NCBI GenBank assembly: GCA_017415805.1
Contig: JAFQEC010000033.1
Location: 1-54,672, forward strand
Source: Clostridia bacterium
GTDB taxonomy: Bacteria; Bacillota; Clostridia; Oscillospirales; CAG-272
Length of the DNA: 54,672 nt
Direction of reading: 5' to 3'
The position numbers were made by a program, and so were the translations under genes. The first letter of the stretch is position 1. Each line of letters opens with the position of its first letter. This document shows, piece by piece, positions 11,552 to 19,305 of this stretch. The notes beneath the pieces are model-generated. The model ran no database searches. It was not told the origin of the DNA and saw only the letters and a list, made by a program, of their open reading frames with translations.

Positions 11552-11827
11552 ATGGAGCAAAAAAAGAAAAAGAGCCCCGAGCGGCAGTGTATGGGCTGCA
11601 ACACCCATCACCCCAAGGCAGAGCTGCTGCGCGTGGTGCGTGCCCCCGACGGCACGGTATCGCTCGACTTCACGGGCAAGAAAAGCGGTCGCGGTGCATA
11701 TATTTGTAAGAATGTGGCATGCCTGAAGCAGGCGCGCCGCACCCGTCGCCTTGCGCGCACGCTGGAGTGTGAGATCCCCGATGCCGTTTATGAGGCAATG
11801 GAGGCCGAGCTTGCACAGCGGGAATGA
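11552..11827 (+). CDS. rnpM: YlxR/DUF448 RNA-binding protein (RnpM)
   Basis: 91 residues. It has the YlxR signature ERQCMGCNTHHPK near residues 10-22, the LLRVVRAPDG segment and the GRGAYICKN motif. The family binds RNA, and the Bacillus member has been reported as a modulator of RNase P. It sits in its conserved place between nusA and the L7Ae-like gene. Unusually for this operon no convincing Shine-Dalgarno sequence is visible before the ATG, so expression may depend on translation from nusA, whose stop is 21 nt upstream. Confidence 0.92.
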   Translation: MEQKKKKSPERQCMGCNTHHPKAELLRVVRAPDGTVSLDFTGKKSGRGAYICKNVACLKQARRTRRLARTLECEIPDAVYEAMEAELAQRE

Positions 11828-12167
11828 TAAAGAGCGCCGCGTTCTGGCGTATCTCGGATTTGCCGCACGCGCACGCAAGGTCGTAGCAGGGGTCCCGCTG
11901 CTGTGTCAGGCTATGCAACGGGGAGGGACGTACGTGCCCCTTGTCGTGCTGGAGGCACAGGATACTTCCGTTAATACACACAAGCGCGTGTGCGATCGCA
12001 CCGCCTTTTATGGGGTGCCGACCTTCCGTCTGTCGTTAACGGCCGCGGAGCTGGCGCATACCGTCGGTAAACGGGGCGGTGCGGTTGCCGCCGTCGGTGT
12101 GACCGATACAGAATTAGCAAGTGCGATCCTCGCACTCCTTGCGGTGGGAGACGGGGCAGAGAGCTGA
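11811..12167 (+). CDS. ylxQ: L7Ae/YlxQ-family K-turn-binding ribosomal protein
   Basis: 118 residues if translation begins at TTG 11811. That start is chosen because a clean GGAGG (11800-11804) lies 6 nt upstream and gives a normal-length protein beginning just before [15 protein letters not shown], the L7Ae N-terminal motif. ATG codons at 11781 and 11790 in the same frame lack a ribosome binding site and would add non-homologous residues. The gene overlaps the rnpM end by 17 nt. Family members bind kink-turn RNA; the role of the free-standing YlxQ protein is not settled. It is conserved between ylxR and infB. Confidence 0.87.
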   Translation: MHSGNDKERRVLAYLGFAARARKVVAGVPLLCQAMQRGGTYVPLVVLEAQDTSVNTHKRVCDRTAFYGVPTFRLSLTAAELAHTVGKRGGAVAAVGVTDTELASAILALLAVGDGAES

Positions 12168-12235
12168 CACCGCAGCATTCGACACTTTGGAACAAAGCAT
12201 ACGGCACGGACGGCCGTGTGCGAGGAGGAGGAAAT

Positions 12236-15010
12236 ATGGCGTTTAAGGTAGCACAACTGGCAAAGGATCTCGGCATGAAGAGCAAGGAGATCACCGAATT
12301 GATGACGGCGCGCGGTATGGAATGCAAGACCACGCAAAAAACGCTGGACGCGGTCGAGTTTGCCCGCGTTTTTGAGGCGTTGACGCGTGCAAAGCAGATC
12401 ACCGCGATCGACGACTATCTGTTCGGCGATACCTATATCCCGACCAAGGCCCCCGAGAAAAAGGAGAGCCCGAAGAAGGTCGAGCAGGCAGTCGAAGCAC
12501 CCGTGAAGGAGCAGCCTGCCGCAAAGAAGGAGGAGGCCGCGCCCAAGGCTCCCGCAAAGGAGAAACCGGTCGAGGCGCCCGCCCCCGAGCAGAAGCCCCA
12601 GCCCGCCAAGGCAGAACCCGAGGTGAAGTCCGCACCGAAGACGGAGAATGCCGTACCCGCCGATTCCAAAGAGAAGCCTGCCGCCGCGCAGCCCACGCGT
12701 CCGAATCCCCGTACCTATAACATTCCGCAAAATCTGCGTGCCACCATCAACGCACAGCGTCCCGCAGCCCCCACGGCCCCCGCGCAGCGCCCCAATTACG
12801 AGCGCTTTGAGCGCGCGCCCCGCCCGGGTGCAGATCGCGCTCCGCAGGATCGTTTTGCACCCCGTTCGGGGGGATTTGGCGCACCGCAGGGCGGCGCGCG
12901 ACCCTTTGGCGATGCACCGCGCGGCGGCGCACGTCCTCAGCAGGGAGGACGCGGCATGCGGGATAAGGATGAGGGCGGCGCACGCGTGCCGCGCGAAAAA
13001 TTCCAGCTTCAGCCGATCGTGCGCGGTCAGACCCCCAAGGGCGGCGACGGTGCAGCAAAGAGCCGCGGCACCCGCGTGGTGGATATGCGTGGCTCGAGCG
13101 TGGATCTTTCCAAATACGATGAGCGCCTGGACACCTTCGTGCCCGATGCCGTGCGCGACGCGCGCGGCGGCAATCAGCGCTTCAACAATAAAAAGCAGGG
13201 CACGCACGCCATGAGTGCGGGCCGCAAGGGCGCAAAAAAGTCGGCCGCGCCCGCAACCAAGCAGGCACTGCACGTACAGCTGCCTGAGGAGATCACCGTG
13301 AGCGAATTTGCCTCGCGCATGAAGATCGCCCCCGCCGAGGTCGTCAAGAAGCTTATGATGATGGGCATGATGGTGACGCTGAACCAGGCCATCGACTTTG
13401 ATACTGCGTTTCTCGTGGCGACCGAGCTTGGTGTTGAGGCGACCAAGGAGGTCGTGGTCAGCATCGAGGATAAGCTGTTCGACGATACCGAGGATGCCGC
13501 AGAGGATCTCATGGATCGCGCACCCGTTGTGTGCGTAATGGGTCACGTTGACCACGGTAAGACCTCGTTGCTCGATGCCATCCGTCACACCAATGTGACC
13601 GCAGGTGAGGCAGGCGGTATCACGCAGCACATCGGCGCATACCGCGTGAAGGTCAATGGAAGGGACATCACCTTCCTCGATACCCCCGGTCACGAGGCGT
13701 TTACCGCTATGCGTGCCCGCGGTGCAAAGGCGACCGATATTGCCATTCTCGTGGTGGCGGCAGACGACGGCATCATGCCCCAGACCGTTGAGGCGATCAA
13801 CCACGCCAAGGCGGCGGGCATTGACATCATCGTGGCCATCAATAAAATGGATAAGCCGGGGGCGAACCCCGACGCCATTAAGCAGGAGCTCACCAAGTAT
13901 GATCTTGTGCCCGAGGAATGGGGCGGTGAGGTCATCTGTGTGCCGATCTCGGCGCTCAAGCGCGAGGGTATTGACGACCTGTTGGAGAACGTCCTGCTTG
14001 TGGCAGATATGAAGGAGCTCAAGGCCAATCCCAACCGCCGCGCCAAGGGTATCATCATCGAGTCCAAGCTGGATAAGGGCCGCGGCCCTGTGGCAACCGT
14101 GCTGGTGCAGAACGGTACGCTGCACGGCGGCGATATCGTGATCGCGGGCACTGCCGTTGGACGCGTGCGCGTGATGAACGACCACAACGGCCGTACGCTC
14201 AAGGAGGCAGGTCCCTCGGTTCCCGTCGAGATCGTGGGTCTGGCCGAGGTCCCCGAGGCAGGTGACGAGTTTGCCGCCGTTGAGGACGAGCGCATGGCAA
14301 GGACTCTTGCCGACCAGCGCCGCGATGCGGCCAAGGAGGAGGGCTTCCGCGCCAACGCACGCGCCAACCTCAATGATCTGTTTGCGCAGATCTCCGAGGG
14401 TATTAAGGAGCTCAATATTATCGTCAAGGCCGACGTGGCAGGCTCTGCCGAGGCCGTCAAGCAGTCGCTCGAGAAGCTTTCCAACGAGGAGGTCAAGGTC
14501 CGCGTGATCCACGCAGCGGTCGGCGGAATCATCGAGGGCGACGTTATGCTTGCCGCCGCATCCAATGCCATCATCGTGGGCTTTAACGTCCGTCCCGATA
14601 AGACCGCCATCGACTCGGCCGAGCGCCAGAGCGTGGAGATCCGCACCTACCGCGTCATTTACGAGTGCATCGAGGAGATCACCGCGGCTATGAAGGGTAT
14701 GCTTGCGCCCAAGTTTGAGGAGAAGCTGCTCGGTCACGCCGAGGTGCGCCAGACCATCCATGTGCCCAACGTCGGCTTTATTGCGGGCTCGTACGTGCAG
14801 GACGGCAAGATCACGCGCGCATCGCAGATCCGTGTGGTGCGTGACGGCGTGGTGATCTTTGAGGACAAGATCGCATCGCTTCGCCGCTTCAAGGACGACG
14901 TCAAGGAAGTGGCCGAGGGCTACGAGTGCGGTATCGGACTGGATCGCTTCAACGATATCAAGGTGGGTGACATTTTGGAGGCCTTCATTATGCAGGAGAT
15001 CCAGCAGTAA
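12236..15010 (+). CDS. infB: Translation initiation factor IF-2
   Basis: 924 residues from the ATG at 12236 (MAFKV), preceded by AGGAGGAG; an in-frame ATG six codons earlier lies within the leader. An N-terminal IF2N domain (1-55) is followed by a long Ala/Pro/Lys- then Arg/Gly-rich linker (about 70-340), a second IF2N domain (about 348-400) and the GTPase core with GHVDHGKT (436-443), DTPGH (482-486) and NKMD (536-539). Domains II, III and the initiator-tRNA-binding C-terminal domain complete it. It delivers fMet-tRNA to the 30S subunit and promotes subunit joining. It follows ylxQ by 68 nt. Confidence 0.97.
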   Translation: MAFKVAQLAKDLGMKSKEITELMTARGMECKTTQKTLDAVEFARVFEALTRAKQITAIDDYLFGDTYIPTKAPEKKESPKKVEQAVEAPVKEQPAAKKEEAAPKAPAKEKPVEAPAPEQKPQPAKAEPEVKSAPKTENAVPADSKEKPAAAQPTRPNPRTYNIPQNLRATINAQRPAAPTAPAQRPNYERFERAPRPGADRAPQDRFAPRSGGFGAPQGGARPFGDAPRGGARPQQGGRGMRDKDEGGARVPREKFQLQPIVRGQTPKGGDGAAKSRGTRVVDMRGSSVDLSKYDERLDTFVPDAVRDARGGNQRFNNKKQGTHAMSAGRKGAKKSAAPATKQALHVQLPEEITVSEFASRMKIAPAEVVKKLMMMGMMVTLNQAIDFDTAFLVATELGVEATKEVVVSIEDKLFDDTEDAAEDLMDRAPVVCVMGHVDHGKTSLLDAIRHTNVTAGEAGGITQHIGAYRVKVNGRDITFLDTPGHEAFTAMRARGAKATDIAILVVAADDGIMPQTVEAINHAKAAGIDIIVAINKMDKPGANPDAIKQELTKYDLVPEEWGGEVICVPISALKREGIDDLLENVLLVADMKELKANPNRRAKGIIIESKLDKGRGPVATVLVQNGTLHGGDIVIAGTAVGRVRVMNDHNGRTLKEAGPSVPVEIVGLAEVPEAGDEFAAVEDERMARTLADQRRDAAKEEGFRANARANLNDLFAQISEGIKELNIIVKADVAGSAEAVKQSLEKLSNEEVKVRVIHAAVGGIIEGDVMLAAASNAIIVGFNVRPDKTAIDSAERQSVEIRTYRVIYECIEEITAAMKGMLAPKFEEKLLGHAEVRQTIHVPNVGFIAGSYVQDGKITRASQIRVVRDGVVIFEDKIASLRRFKDDVKEVAEGYECGIGLDRFNDIKVGDILEAFIMQEIQQ

Positions 15011-15036
15011 TTGCGGATCCCAAAGGAGGTTTTCAA

Positions 15037-15462
15037 ATGATCTGGGAAAAATCCTGCGGCGCACTGGTGGTGCGCCGCGATGCAGACCAATTTTACATTT
15101 TGATGATCCGTCACAAGGCGGGCGGCAATCGCTCCTTCCCGAAGGGCCATGTGGAGGCGGGGGAGAGTGAATACGCAACCGCCATGCGTGAGGTGATGGA
15201 GGAGACCTCGTCACGGATCGCCATCGTGTCGGATTTCCGCGCGACGGTGACATACAGCCCCTCGCCCGGGGTGATGAAGGAGGTCGTATACTTTCTGGCC
15301 TTTACCACCAGCGCCGATATCAAGCCCCGTGAGGGTGAGATCGCCGAGGTGGAGTGGATCCCGCTGGAGCGCGCCGAGGAGAGCCTGACGCACGAGAATG
15401 ACAAGACGGTATTCCGTTCCGCTATGGAGCGTATGCAGAACCTGTCTACACCCATTAAGTAA
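15037..15462 (+). CDS. Nudix hydrolase
   Basis: 141 residues. The Nudix box starts at Gly37, with Glu43, Arg51-Glu52 and Glu55-Glu56 in the right register (segment EVMEETS); the usual late Gly is Ser. The N-terminus WEKSCGALVVRR matches the diadenosine-polyphosphate/MutT-like class. Its substrate cannot be told from sequence, but asymmetrical Ap4A-type or nucleotide-sugar hydrolysis is plausible. The RBS AAAGGAGG stands before the ATG, 26 nt after infB, so it is the last gene of that operon; a strong terminator follows. Confidence 0.9.
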   Translation: MIWEKSCGALVVRRDADQFYILMIRHKAGGNRSFPKGHVEAGESEYATAMREVMEETSSRIAIVSDFRATVTYSPSPGVMKEVVYFLAFTTSADIKPREGEIAEVEWIPLERAEESLTHENDKTVFRSAMERMQNLSTPIK

Positions 15463-15485
15463 GGTGTGAGCCTTGCGGAACAAAA

Positions 15486-15518
15486 AAAGAGAACTCGTCA
15501 CGAGTTCTCTTTTTTTGT
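15486..15518. terminator. Bidirectional intrinsic terminator between the infB operon and asd
   Basis: A 10-bp stem, 15488-15497 with 15501-15510, and a TCA loop, flanked by an A-run on the left and a T-run on the right. It can therefore stop transcription from both converging units. Confidence 0.92.
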
Positions 15519-15527
15519 TATGACCGA

Positions 15528-16604
15528 TCAGTCAAAATAGCCCTTTTTGTGCAGCAGCTCGGCGATCAGCACTGCGCCGCCTGCAGCGCCGCGCAGCGTG
15601 TTGTGGGAGAGGCCGACGAACTTCCAGTCGTAGACGGTGTCCTCGCGAAGACGCCCCACGGTGACGCCCATGCCGCCGTAAATGTCGCGGTCCAGACGCG
15701 CCTGCGGACGGTTATCCTCTTCAAAGTAGGTGATGAACTGCGCGGGAGCGTGGGGGAGTCCCAGCTCCTGGGGAGCACCCGAAAAATTCTTCCAGGCTGT
15801 GAGGATCTGCTCCTTGGTGGGGTTCTTGCGGAACTTCACAAAGACAGCCGCGGTGTGGCCGTTGGTCACGGGCACGCGGATGCACTGCGTGGTGATAACG
15901 GGGGAAGCCGCCTTGACGATCTCGCCGTTCTCGACCTTGCCCCAAACGCGAAGGGGCTCCTGCTCGCTCTTCTCCTCCTCGCCGCCGATGTAGGGGATGA
16001 CGTTGTCGATCATCTCGGGCCACTCGCGGAAGGTCTTGCCCGCACCCGAGATGGCCTGATAGGTGGTGGCGACCACCTCATAGGGCTCAAACTCCAGAAG
16101 CGCAGTGAGGGCGGGAACATAGGACTGGATCGAGCAGTTGGGCTTGACGGCGATAAAGCCGCGCTTGGTGCCAAGACGTGCGCGCTGTGCCTCGATCACG
16201 GCAAGGTGCGCATCGTTGATCTCGGGGATCACCATGGGCACATCGGGGGTCCAGCGGTGCGCGGAGTTGTTCGAGACCACGGGGATCTCGGCCTTGGCGT
16301 AGGCCTCCTCCATGGCGCGGATGTCCTCTTTCTTCATGTCAACGGCACAGAACACGAAGCTGCACAGCTTCTTCATCTCGTCGATGTTGGCCGCGTCGAT
16401 GATCTTCATGTCGGCATACTTTTCGGGCATGGGGATGTCGAGCTTCCAGCGCTCGCCCACGGCCTCGCGGTAGGTCTTGCCCGCCGAGCGTGCCGAGGCG
16501 GCAAGTGCCGTGACCTCAAAATAGGGGTGATCCTCCAAAAGCGTCAGAAAGCGCTGACCGACCATGCCGGTTGCGCCGATGACACCAACTGTGCGTTTTT
16601 GCAT
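15528..16604 (-). CDS. asd: Aspartate-semialdehyde dehydrogenase
   Basis: 358 residues of the archaeal/fungal-like ASADH branch. The NADP-binding motif GATGMVGQ is at 10-17, the active-site Cys157 sits in KPNCSIQ and the catalytic His250 in TNGHTA. It reduces L-aspartyl-4-phosphate to the semialdehyde, the branch-point step for lysine/diaminopimelate, threonine and methionine. No other aspartate-pathway gene is nearby. It has its own promoter immediately after rsmI and the RBS AAAAGGAGAT before the ATG. Confidence 0.95.
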   Translation of the reverse strand: MQKRTVGVIGATGMVGQRFLTLLEDHPYFEVTALAASARSAGKTYREAVGERWKLDIPMPEKYADMKIIDAANIDEMKKLCSFVFCAVDMKKEDIRAMEEAYAKAEIPVVSNNSAHRWTPDVPMVIPEINDAHLAVIEAQRARLGTKRGFIAVKPNCSIQSYVPALTALLEFEPYEVVATTYQAISGAGKTFREWPEMIDNVIPYIGGEEEKSEQEPLRVWGKVENGEIVKAASPVITTQCIRVPVTNGHTAAVFVKFRKNPTKEQILTAWKNFSGAPQELGLPHAPAQFITYFEEDNRPQARLDRDIYGGMGVTVGRLREDTVYDWKFVGLSHNTLRGAAGGAVLIAELLHKKGYFD

Positions 16605-16651
16605 GACAGTATCTCCTTTTTTCGATGTGGTTCATTGAAATAATATGCGCT

Positions 16652-16680
16652 ATTATAGCATATTTCCCGTGTAAAATCAA
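16652..16680 (-). promoter_or_regulatory. Sigma-A promoter of asd
   Basis: Minus strand: TTGATT (16680-16675), a 17-bp spacer and TATAAT (16657-16652), placed in the 89-bp gap between rsmI and asd. Confidence 0.8.
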
Positions 16681-16693
16681 GGGCTTTTCACAA

Positions 16694-17569
16694 TTATTCG
16701 CCCTTTTGGGCATGCAATTTACGGTAAAGCTCGTTTTTGGGCAGACCGCGGTCGCGCGCGGCGGCCTTGATGGCATCCATACGGCTCATGCCACAGGCCT
16801 CATAGTGCGCCACATGTGCCTCGGGCGAAAGGGCGCAAAGGGGATTTTCTGTACCCGTTTCGCCCTCTTTTGCGCCGTCCAGCACCAGTACGTATTCGCC
16901 GCGCGGCTCGTTTTCGGTATAATGCGCACGTGCGCCGTCCAGCGTGGTGCGCAGGATCTCCTCGTTGCGCTTGGTCAGCTCCCGACACAGCGAGATGCGG
17001 CGCTCACCACCCAGCGTGCGTGCAAGATCCTCCAGCGTGGCGCGCAGCTTGTGCGGTGCCTCGTGCAAAAGCACCGTGCGCTGCTCGCTCGCCAGTGCGG
17101 AAAGCCGCGCGCGCCGTGCGCTCTTGTCCATGGGCAAAAATCCCTCGAACACAAAGCGTGCGGTGGGGAGCCCCGAGAGCGTAAGGGCCGTGATGCCCGC
17201 ACAGCACCCGGGGATGGCGGTCACGGGGATGCCGCGCTCGGCGCACAGCGCCACCAGATCCTCACCGGGGTCGCTGATCGCGGGTGTGCCCGCATCGGTG
17301 ATCAGCGCGCAGGATTCGCCCGCCAAAAGGCGCTGTACGATCTGCTCGCCGCGCTCGCGCTTATTGTGCTCGTGATACGAGAGCATCGGGCGCGAGATGC
17401 CGAGGTGCGTGAGCAAGCGCAGGGAATTGCGCGTGTCCTCGGCGGCGATGAAGTCCACGCCGCCCAGCACCTTCACGGCGCGCTCCGAGAGGTCGGCAAG
17501 GTTGCCGATGGGTGTGGCGACCAGATAGAGCGTGCCGCCCTCAATGCGGTTTTTTTCTTCGTGTAGCAT
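16694..17569 (-). CDS. rsmI: 16S rRNA (cytidine1402-2'-O)-methyltransferase RsmI
   Basis: 291 residues. The tetrapyrrole-methylase-like fold opens with GTLYLVATPIGNLADL (12-27) and AAEDTRNSLRLL (42-53), both diagnostic of RsmI, followed by ALITDAGTPAISDPG and the SAM-contact segment around GFLPMDKSARRARL. It 2'-O-methylates C1402 in the decoding centre. In Bacillus the order is holB-ricT-yabA-yabB-yazA-rsmI; here rsmI is still downstream of the trmN/yabB gene, but an oppositely oriented amidase lies between them. Confidence 0.95.
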   Translation of the reverse strand: MLHEEKNRIEGGTLYLVATPIGNLADLSERAVKVLGGVDFIAAEDTRNSLRLLTHLGISRPMLSYHEHNKRERGEQIVQRLLAGESCALITDAGTPAISDPGEDLVALCAERGIPVTAIPGCCAGITALTLSGLPTARFVFEGFLPMDKSARRARLSALASEQRTVLLHEAPHKLRATLEDLARTLGGERRISLCRELTKRNEEILRTTLDGARAHYTENEPRGEYVLVLDGAKEGETGTENPLCALSPEAHVAHYEACGMSRMDAIKAAARDRGLPKNELYRKLHAQKGE

Positions 17570-17643
17570 AGCTTCTCCTTGTCAGTGCCGCATTTTCGGA
17601 CACTCGCATAGAATGAGGATGAATGATCGGAAGGGGGACGGAC

Positions 17644-18207
17644 ATGGCGATCAAAATTTACATCGACCAAGGGCACAATCCTGTCAATCCCAATGCGGGG
17701 GCAGAGGGCAACGGATTGCGCGAGCAAAATATCGTTTACCGCATCGGGCAGGAGACCGCCGCGCTGCTGCGTGCCAATCCTGAGTTTGAGGTGCGGCTCT
17801 CGCGCCCAACGGCCGAAACACAGCTCGGCACGTCCAACGCAAGCAGTCTTGCCGCGCGCGTGAACGATGCAAACGCATGGGGCGCGGATTATTTCATCAG
17901 CCTGCACACCAACGCCTCGGATCTTGCCGCGGCCACGGGGAGCGAGGCGTTTGCCTATTCGCGTGCGTCGCGCGGCTTTGCACTGGGTGAGCGCATTTTG
18001 GCGGCATTACAGCGCGAAACGGGGCTGCCGAACCGCGGCATGTTCACACGGCCGTCTCTGTACGTGCTCAAGCGCACGAACATGCCCGCGGTGCTCGTGG
18101 AGCTGGGCTTTATCACCAATGCGCGCGATGCGCGCCTCATGAATGAAGAGCCCGAGCTTTTTGCACGGGGGGTATATCAGGGTATACGCGATTATACGGG
18201 CGTTTAG
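17644..18207 (+). CDS. N-acetylmuramoyl-L-alanine amidase (Amidase_3), no signal peptide
   Basis: 187 residues from the ATG at 17644 (MAIKIYIDQGHNP); GGAAGGGGG lies upstream at good spacing. An in-frame ATG at 17623 would add seven residues. Zinc-ligand positions of Amidase_3 are visible: His in DQGHNP, Glu in LREQN, His in SLHTNAS and the catalytic Glu in VELGFITN. Predicted reaction: cleavage of the bond between MurNAc and L-Ala of peptidoglycan. There is no signal peptide, TM segment or cell-wall repeat, so export is unexplained; lysis-dependent release or a spore-compartment role are possible. It lies alone on the plus strand between trmN and rsmI and overlaps the trmN end by 4 nt. No convincing promoter was found. 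Confidence 0.88.
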   Translation: MAIKIYIDQGHNPVNPNAGAEGNGLREQNIVYRIGQETAALLRANPEFEVRLSRPTAETQLGTSNASSLAARVNDANAWGADYFISLHTNASDLAAATGSEAFAYSRASRGFALGERILAALQRETGLPNRGMFTRPSLYVLKRTNMPAVLVELGFITNARDARLMNEEPELFARGVYQGIRDYTGV

Positions 18208-18965
18208 TCAAAGCTCCCCGTATCGTAAATTTTTTGCGCGCGTGGGGTGAGCGGTTGATTTGCGCCGCTTGCAGCGTGCAGGAACAGCGGCGGTAGGACC
18301 GAAAGCCCCTCCGCGCCCCCGAGCCGCGCCTCGATCAATACCGTTGCGGGGGATTTTTCGGGCGAGTCGTGTACGAGCACCATGCGCTTGGGGGAGAGCT
18401 TGGCCGCCGCCATAGCCGCGAACAGCGCGGGCAGACGGTCGGGGCGCCAGACGCAGTAAAAGCTGCCCCCGTAGCGCAGGCAACGAGCCGCGGCCGCGGT
18501 GAAATCGCCGATGTCGCCGCAGATCTCATGCCGCGCGATCTGCTTTTCGTCATGCTGTGCGGCAAAGCCCGTGTCGGCGCGCATATAGGGGGGATTGCAC
18601 ACCACCGCATCCAGCTCGCCGCCGAAATCGGCAGGGGAGAGCGCGCGCACGTCGGCGCGGAGAATGGGGAGTGTATCTGCAAAGCCGTTGAGTGCCGTAT
18701 TGCGGCGCGCGAGCTCTGCAAAGACGGCTTGGATCTCTACACCGAAGATCTGTGCATAGCGCCGCCGCGCGGCCAACAGGAGCGCGATGATGCCCGTGCC
18801 GCACCCGAGATCGGCAATACGGCCCTTTCCCTTGCCGCGGCAGAAGGCCGAGAGCAAGAAGGCATCGGTGCCGAAGGTGAGGCCGTTTTTGCGCTGGATG
18901 AGCGTGAGATGCTCGTTGACCTCGTCCAGACGCTCGTCGGGCTGTAGGGTGATGTTTTTGTGCAT
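18204..18965 (-). CDS. trmN: tRNA1(Val) (adenine37-N6)-methyltransferase-like protein (YfiC/YabB)
   Basis: 253 residues. It is a class I SAM methyltransferase with DLGCGTG (52-58) and the N6-adenine motif NPPY (124-127). The N-terminal segment ERLDEVNEHLTLIQRKNGLTF is typical of the YabB/TrmN6 group. The likely reaction is N6-methylation of A37 in a tRNA; the exact tRNA is inferred from the family. It belongs to the holB-ricT-yabB-rsmI neighbourhood. The RBS AAAAGGAG precedes the ATG with a rather long spacing. Confidence 0.88.
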   Translation of the reverse strand: MHKNITLQPDERLDEVNEHLTLIQRKNGLTFGTDAFLLSAFCRGKGKGRIADLGCGTGIIALLLAARRRYAQIFGVEIQAVFAELARRNTALNGFADTLPILRADVRALSPADFGGELDAVVCNPPYMRADTGFAAQHDEKQIARHEICGDIGDFTAAAARCLRYGGSFYCVWRPDRLPALFAAMAAAKLSPKRMVLVHDSPEKSPATVLIEARLGGAEGLSVLPPLFLHAASGANQPLTPRAQKIYDTGSFD

Positions 18966-18990
18966 GAGGAGCTCCTTTTGTAGAGTTTAG

Positions 18991-19026
18991 AAAAGCGGCG
19001 CGGGGGAAGCCCTCCGCGCCGCTTTT
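18991..19026 (-). terminator. Hairpin after the ferredoxin gene
   Basis: A 13-bp GC-rich stem, 18991-19003 with 19014-19026. Read on the minus strand its distal arm ends in TTTT, the only U-run, so termination may be partial and trmN could be served by read-through. Confidence 0.65.
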
Positions 19027-19044
19027 CGTTTTGCTGCGTATGTA

Positions 19045-19215
19045 TTATTCAGCCTTGGGAGCTCCAACGGGGCAAGCACCTTCGCAAGCGCCGCACTCCA
19101 CGCAGAGATCGGGGTTGATCACATACTTGCCGTCGCCCTCGGAAATGGCGCCGACAGGGCACTCAGCAGCGCAAGCGCCGCAGGCTACGCAATCATCGGA
19201 AATCTTGTATGCCAT
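19045..19215 (-). CDS. Small 2x[4Fe-4S] ferredoxin, 56 residues
   Basis: This short gene encodes MAYKISDDC at its start and two complete cluster motifs: Cys9, 12, 15 and 19, and Cys38, 41, 44 and 48 (pattern CxxCxxCxxxCP). Length and spacing are those of clostridial ferredoxins, low-potential electron carriers in the cytoplasm for hydrogenase, pyruvate:ferredoxin oxidoreductase and similar enzymes. GGAGG lies 11 nt before the ATG. It has its own promoter and a hairpin behind it, so it is a separate unit inserted between ricT and trmN. Confidence 0.96.
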   Translation of the reverse strand: MAYKISDDCVACGACAAECPVGAISEGDGKYVINPDLCVECGACEGACPVGAPKAE

Positions 19216-19249
19216 GGTTTCTCATACCTCCATTACACATGATATTGTT

Positions 19250-19277
19250 ATTGTATCATATTTTCGGCAAAAAGCAA
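19250..19277 (-). promoter_or_regulatory. Probable sigma-A promoter of the ferredoxin gene
   Basis: Minus strand: TTGCTT (19277-19272), a 16-bp spacer and TACAAT (19255-19250). It is weaker than the other promoters in the window. A 8-bp stem (19267-19274 with 19281-19288) overlaps the -35 box. Confidence 0.55.
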
Positions 19278-19305
19278 ATACTTTTTGCAAAAAAACCGAA
19301 AAAAT

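Noticed and set aside
12008..15253. 1081-codon open frame on the minus strand opposite infB
   Set aside because: It is the complement of infB. Strong avoidance of TTA, CTA and TCA codons in this GC-rich genome keeps antisense frames open. It has no RBS, no promoter and low-complexity composition.
16605..16693. Lysine or T-box riboswitch before asd
   Set aside because: The gap is only 89 bp, fully used by the promoter and a short leader; no conserved lysine-riboswitch or T-box sequence is present.
17644..18207. Amidase as evidence for a prophage remnant
   Set aside because: No holin, integrase, attachment site or other phage gene nearby; composition is like its neighbours and the gene sits in conserved core synteny.
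19261..19302. Possible terminator after ricT (stem 19267-19274 with 19281-19288)
   Set aside because: The stem is A/T-rich and short, is not followed by a U-run on the minus strand, and overlaps the likely ferredoxin promoter.
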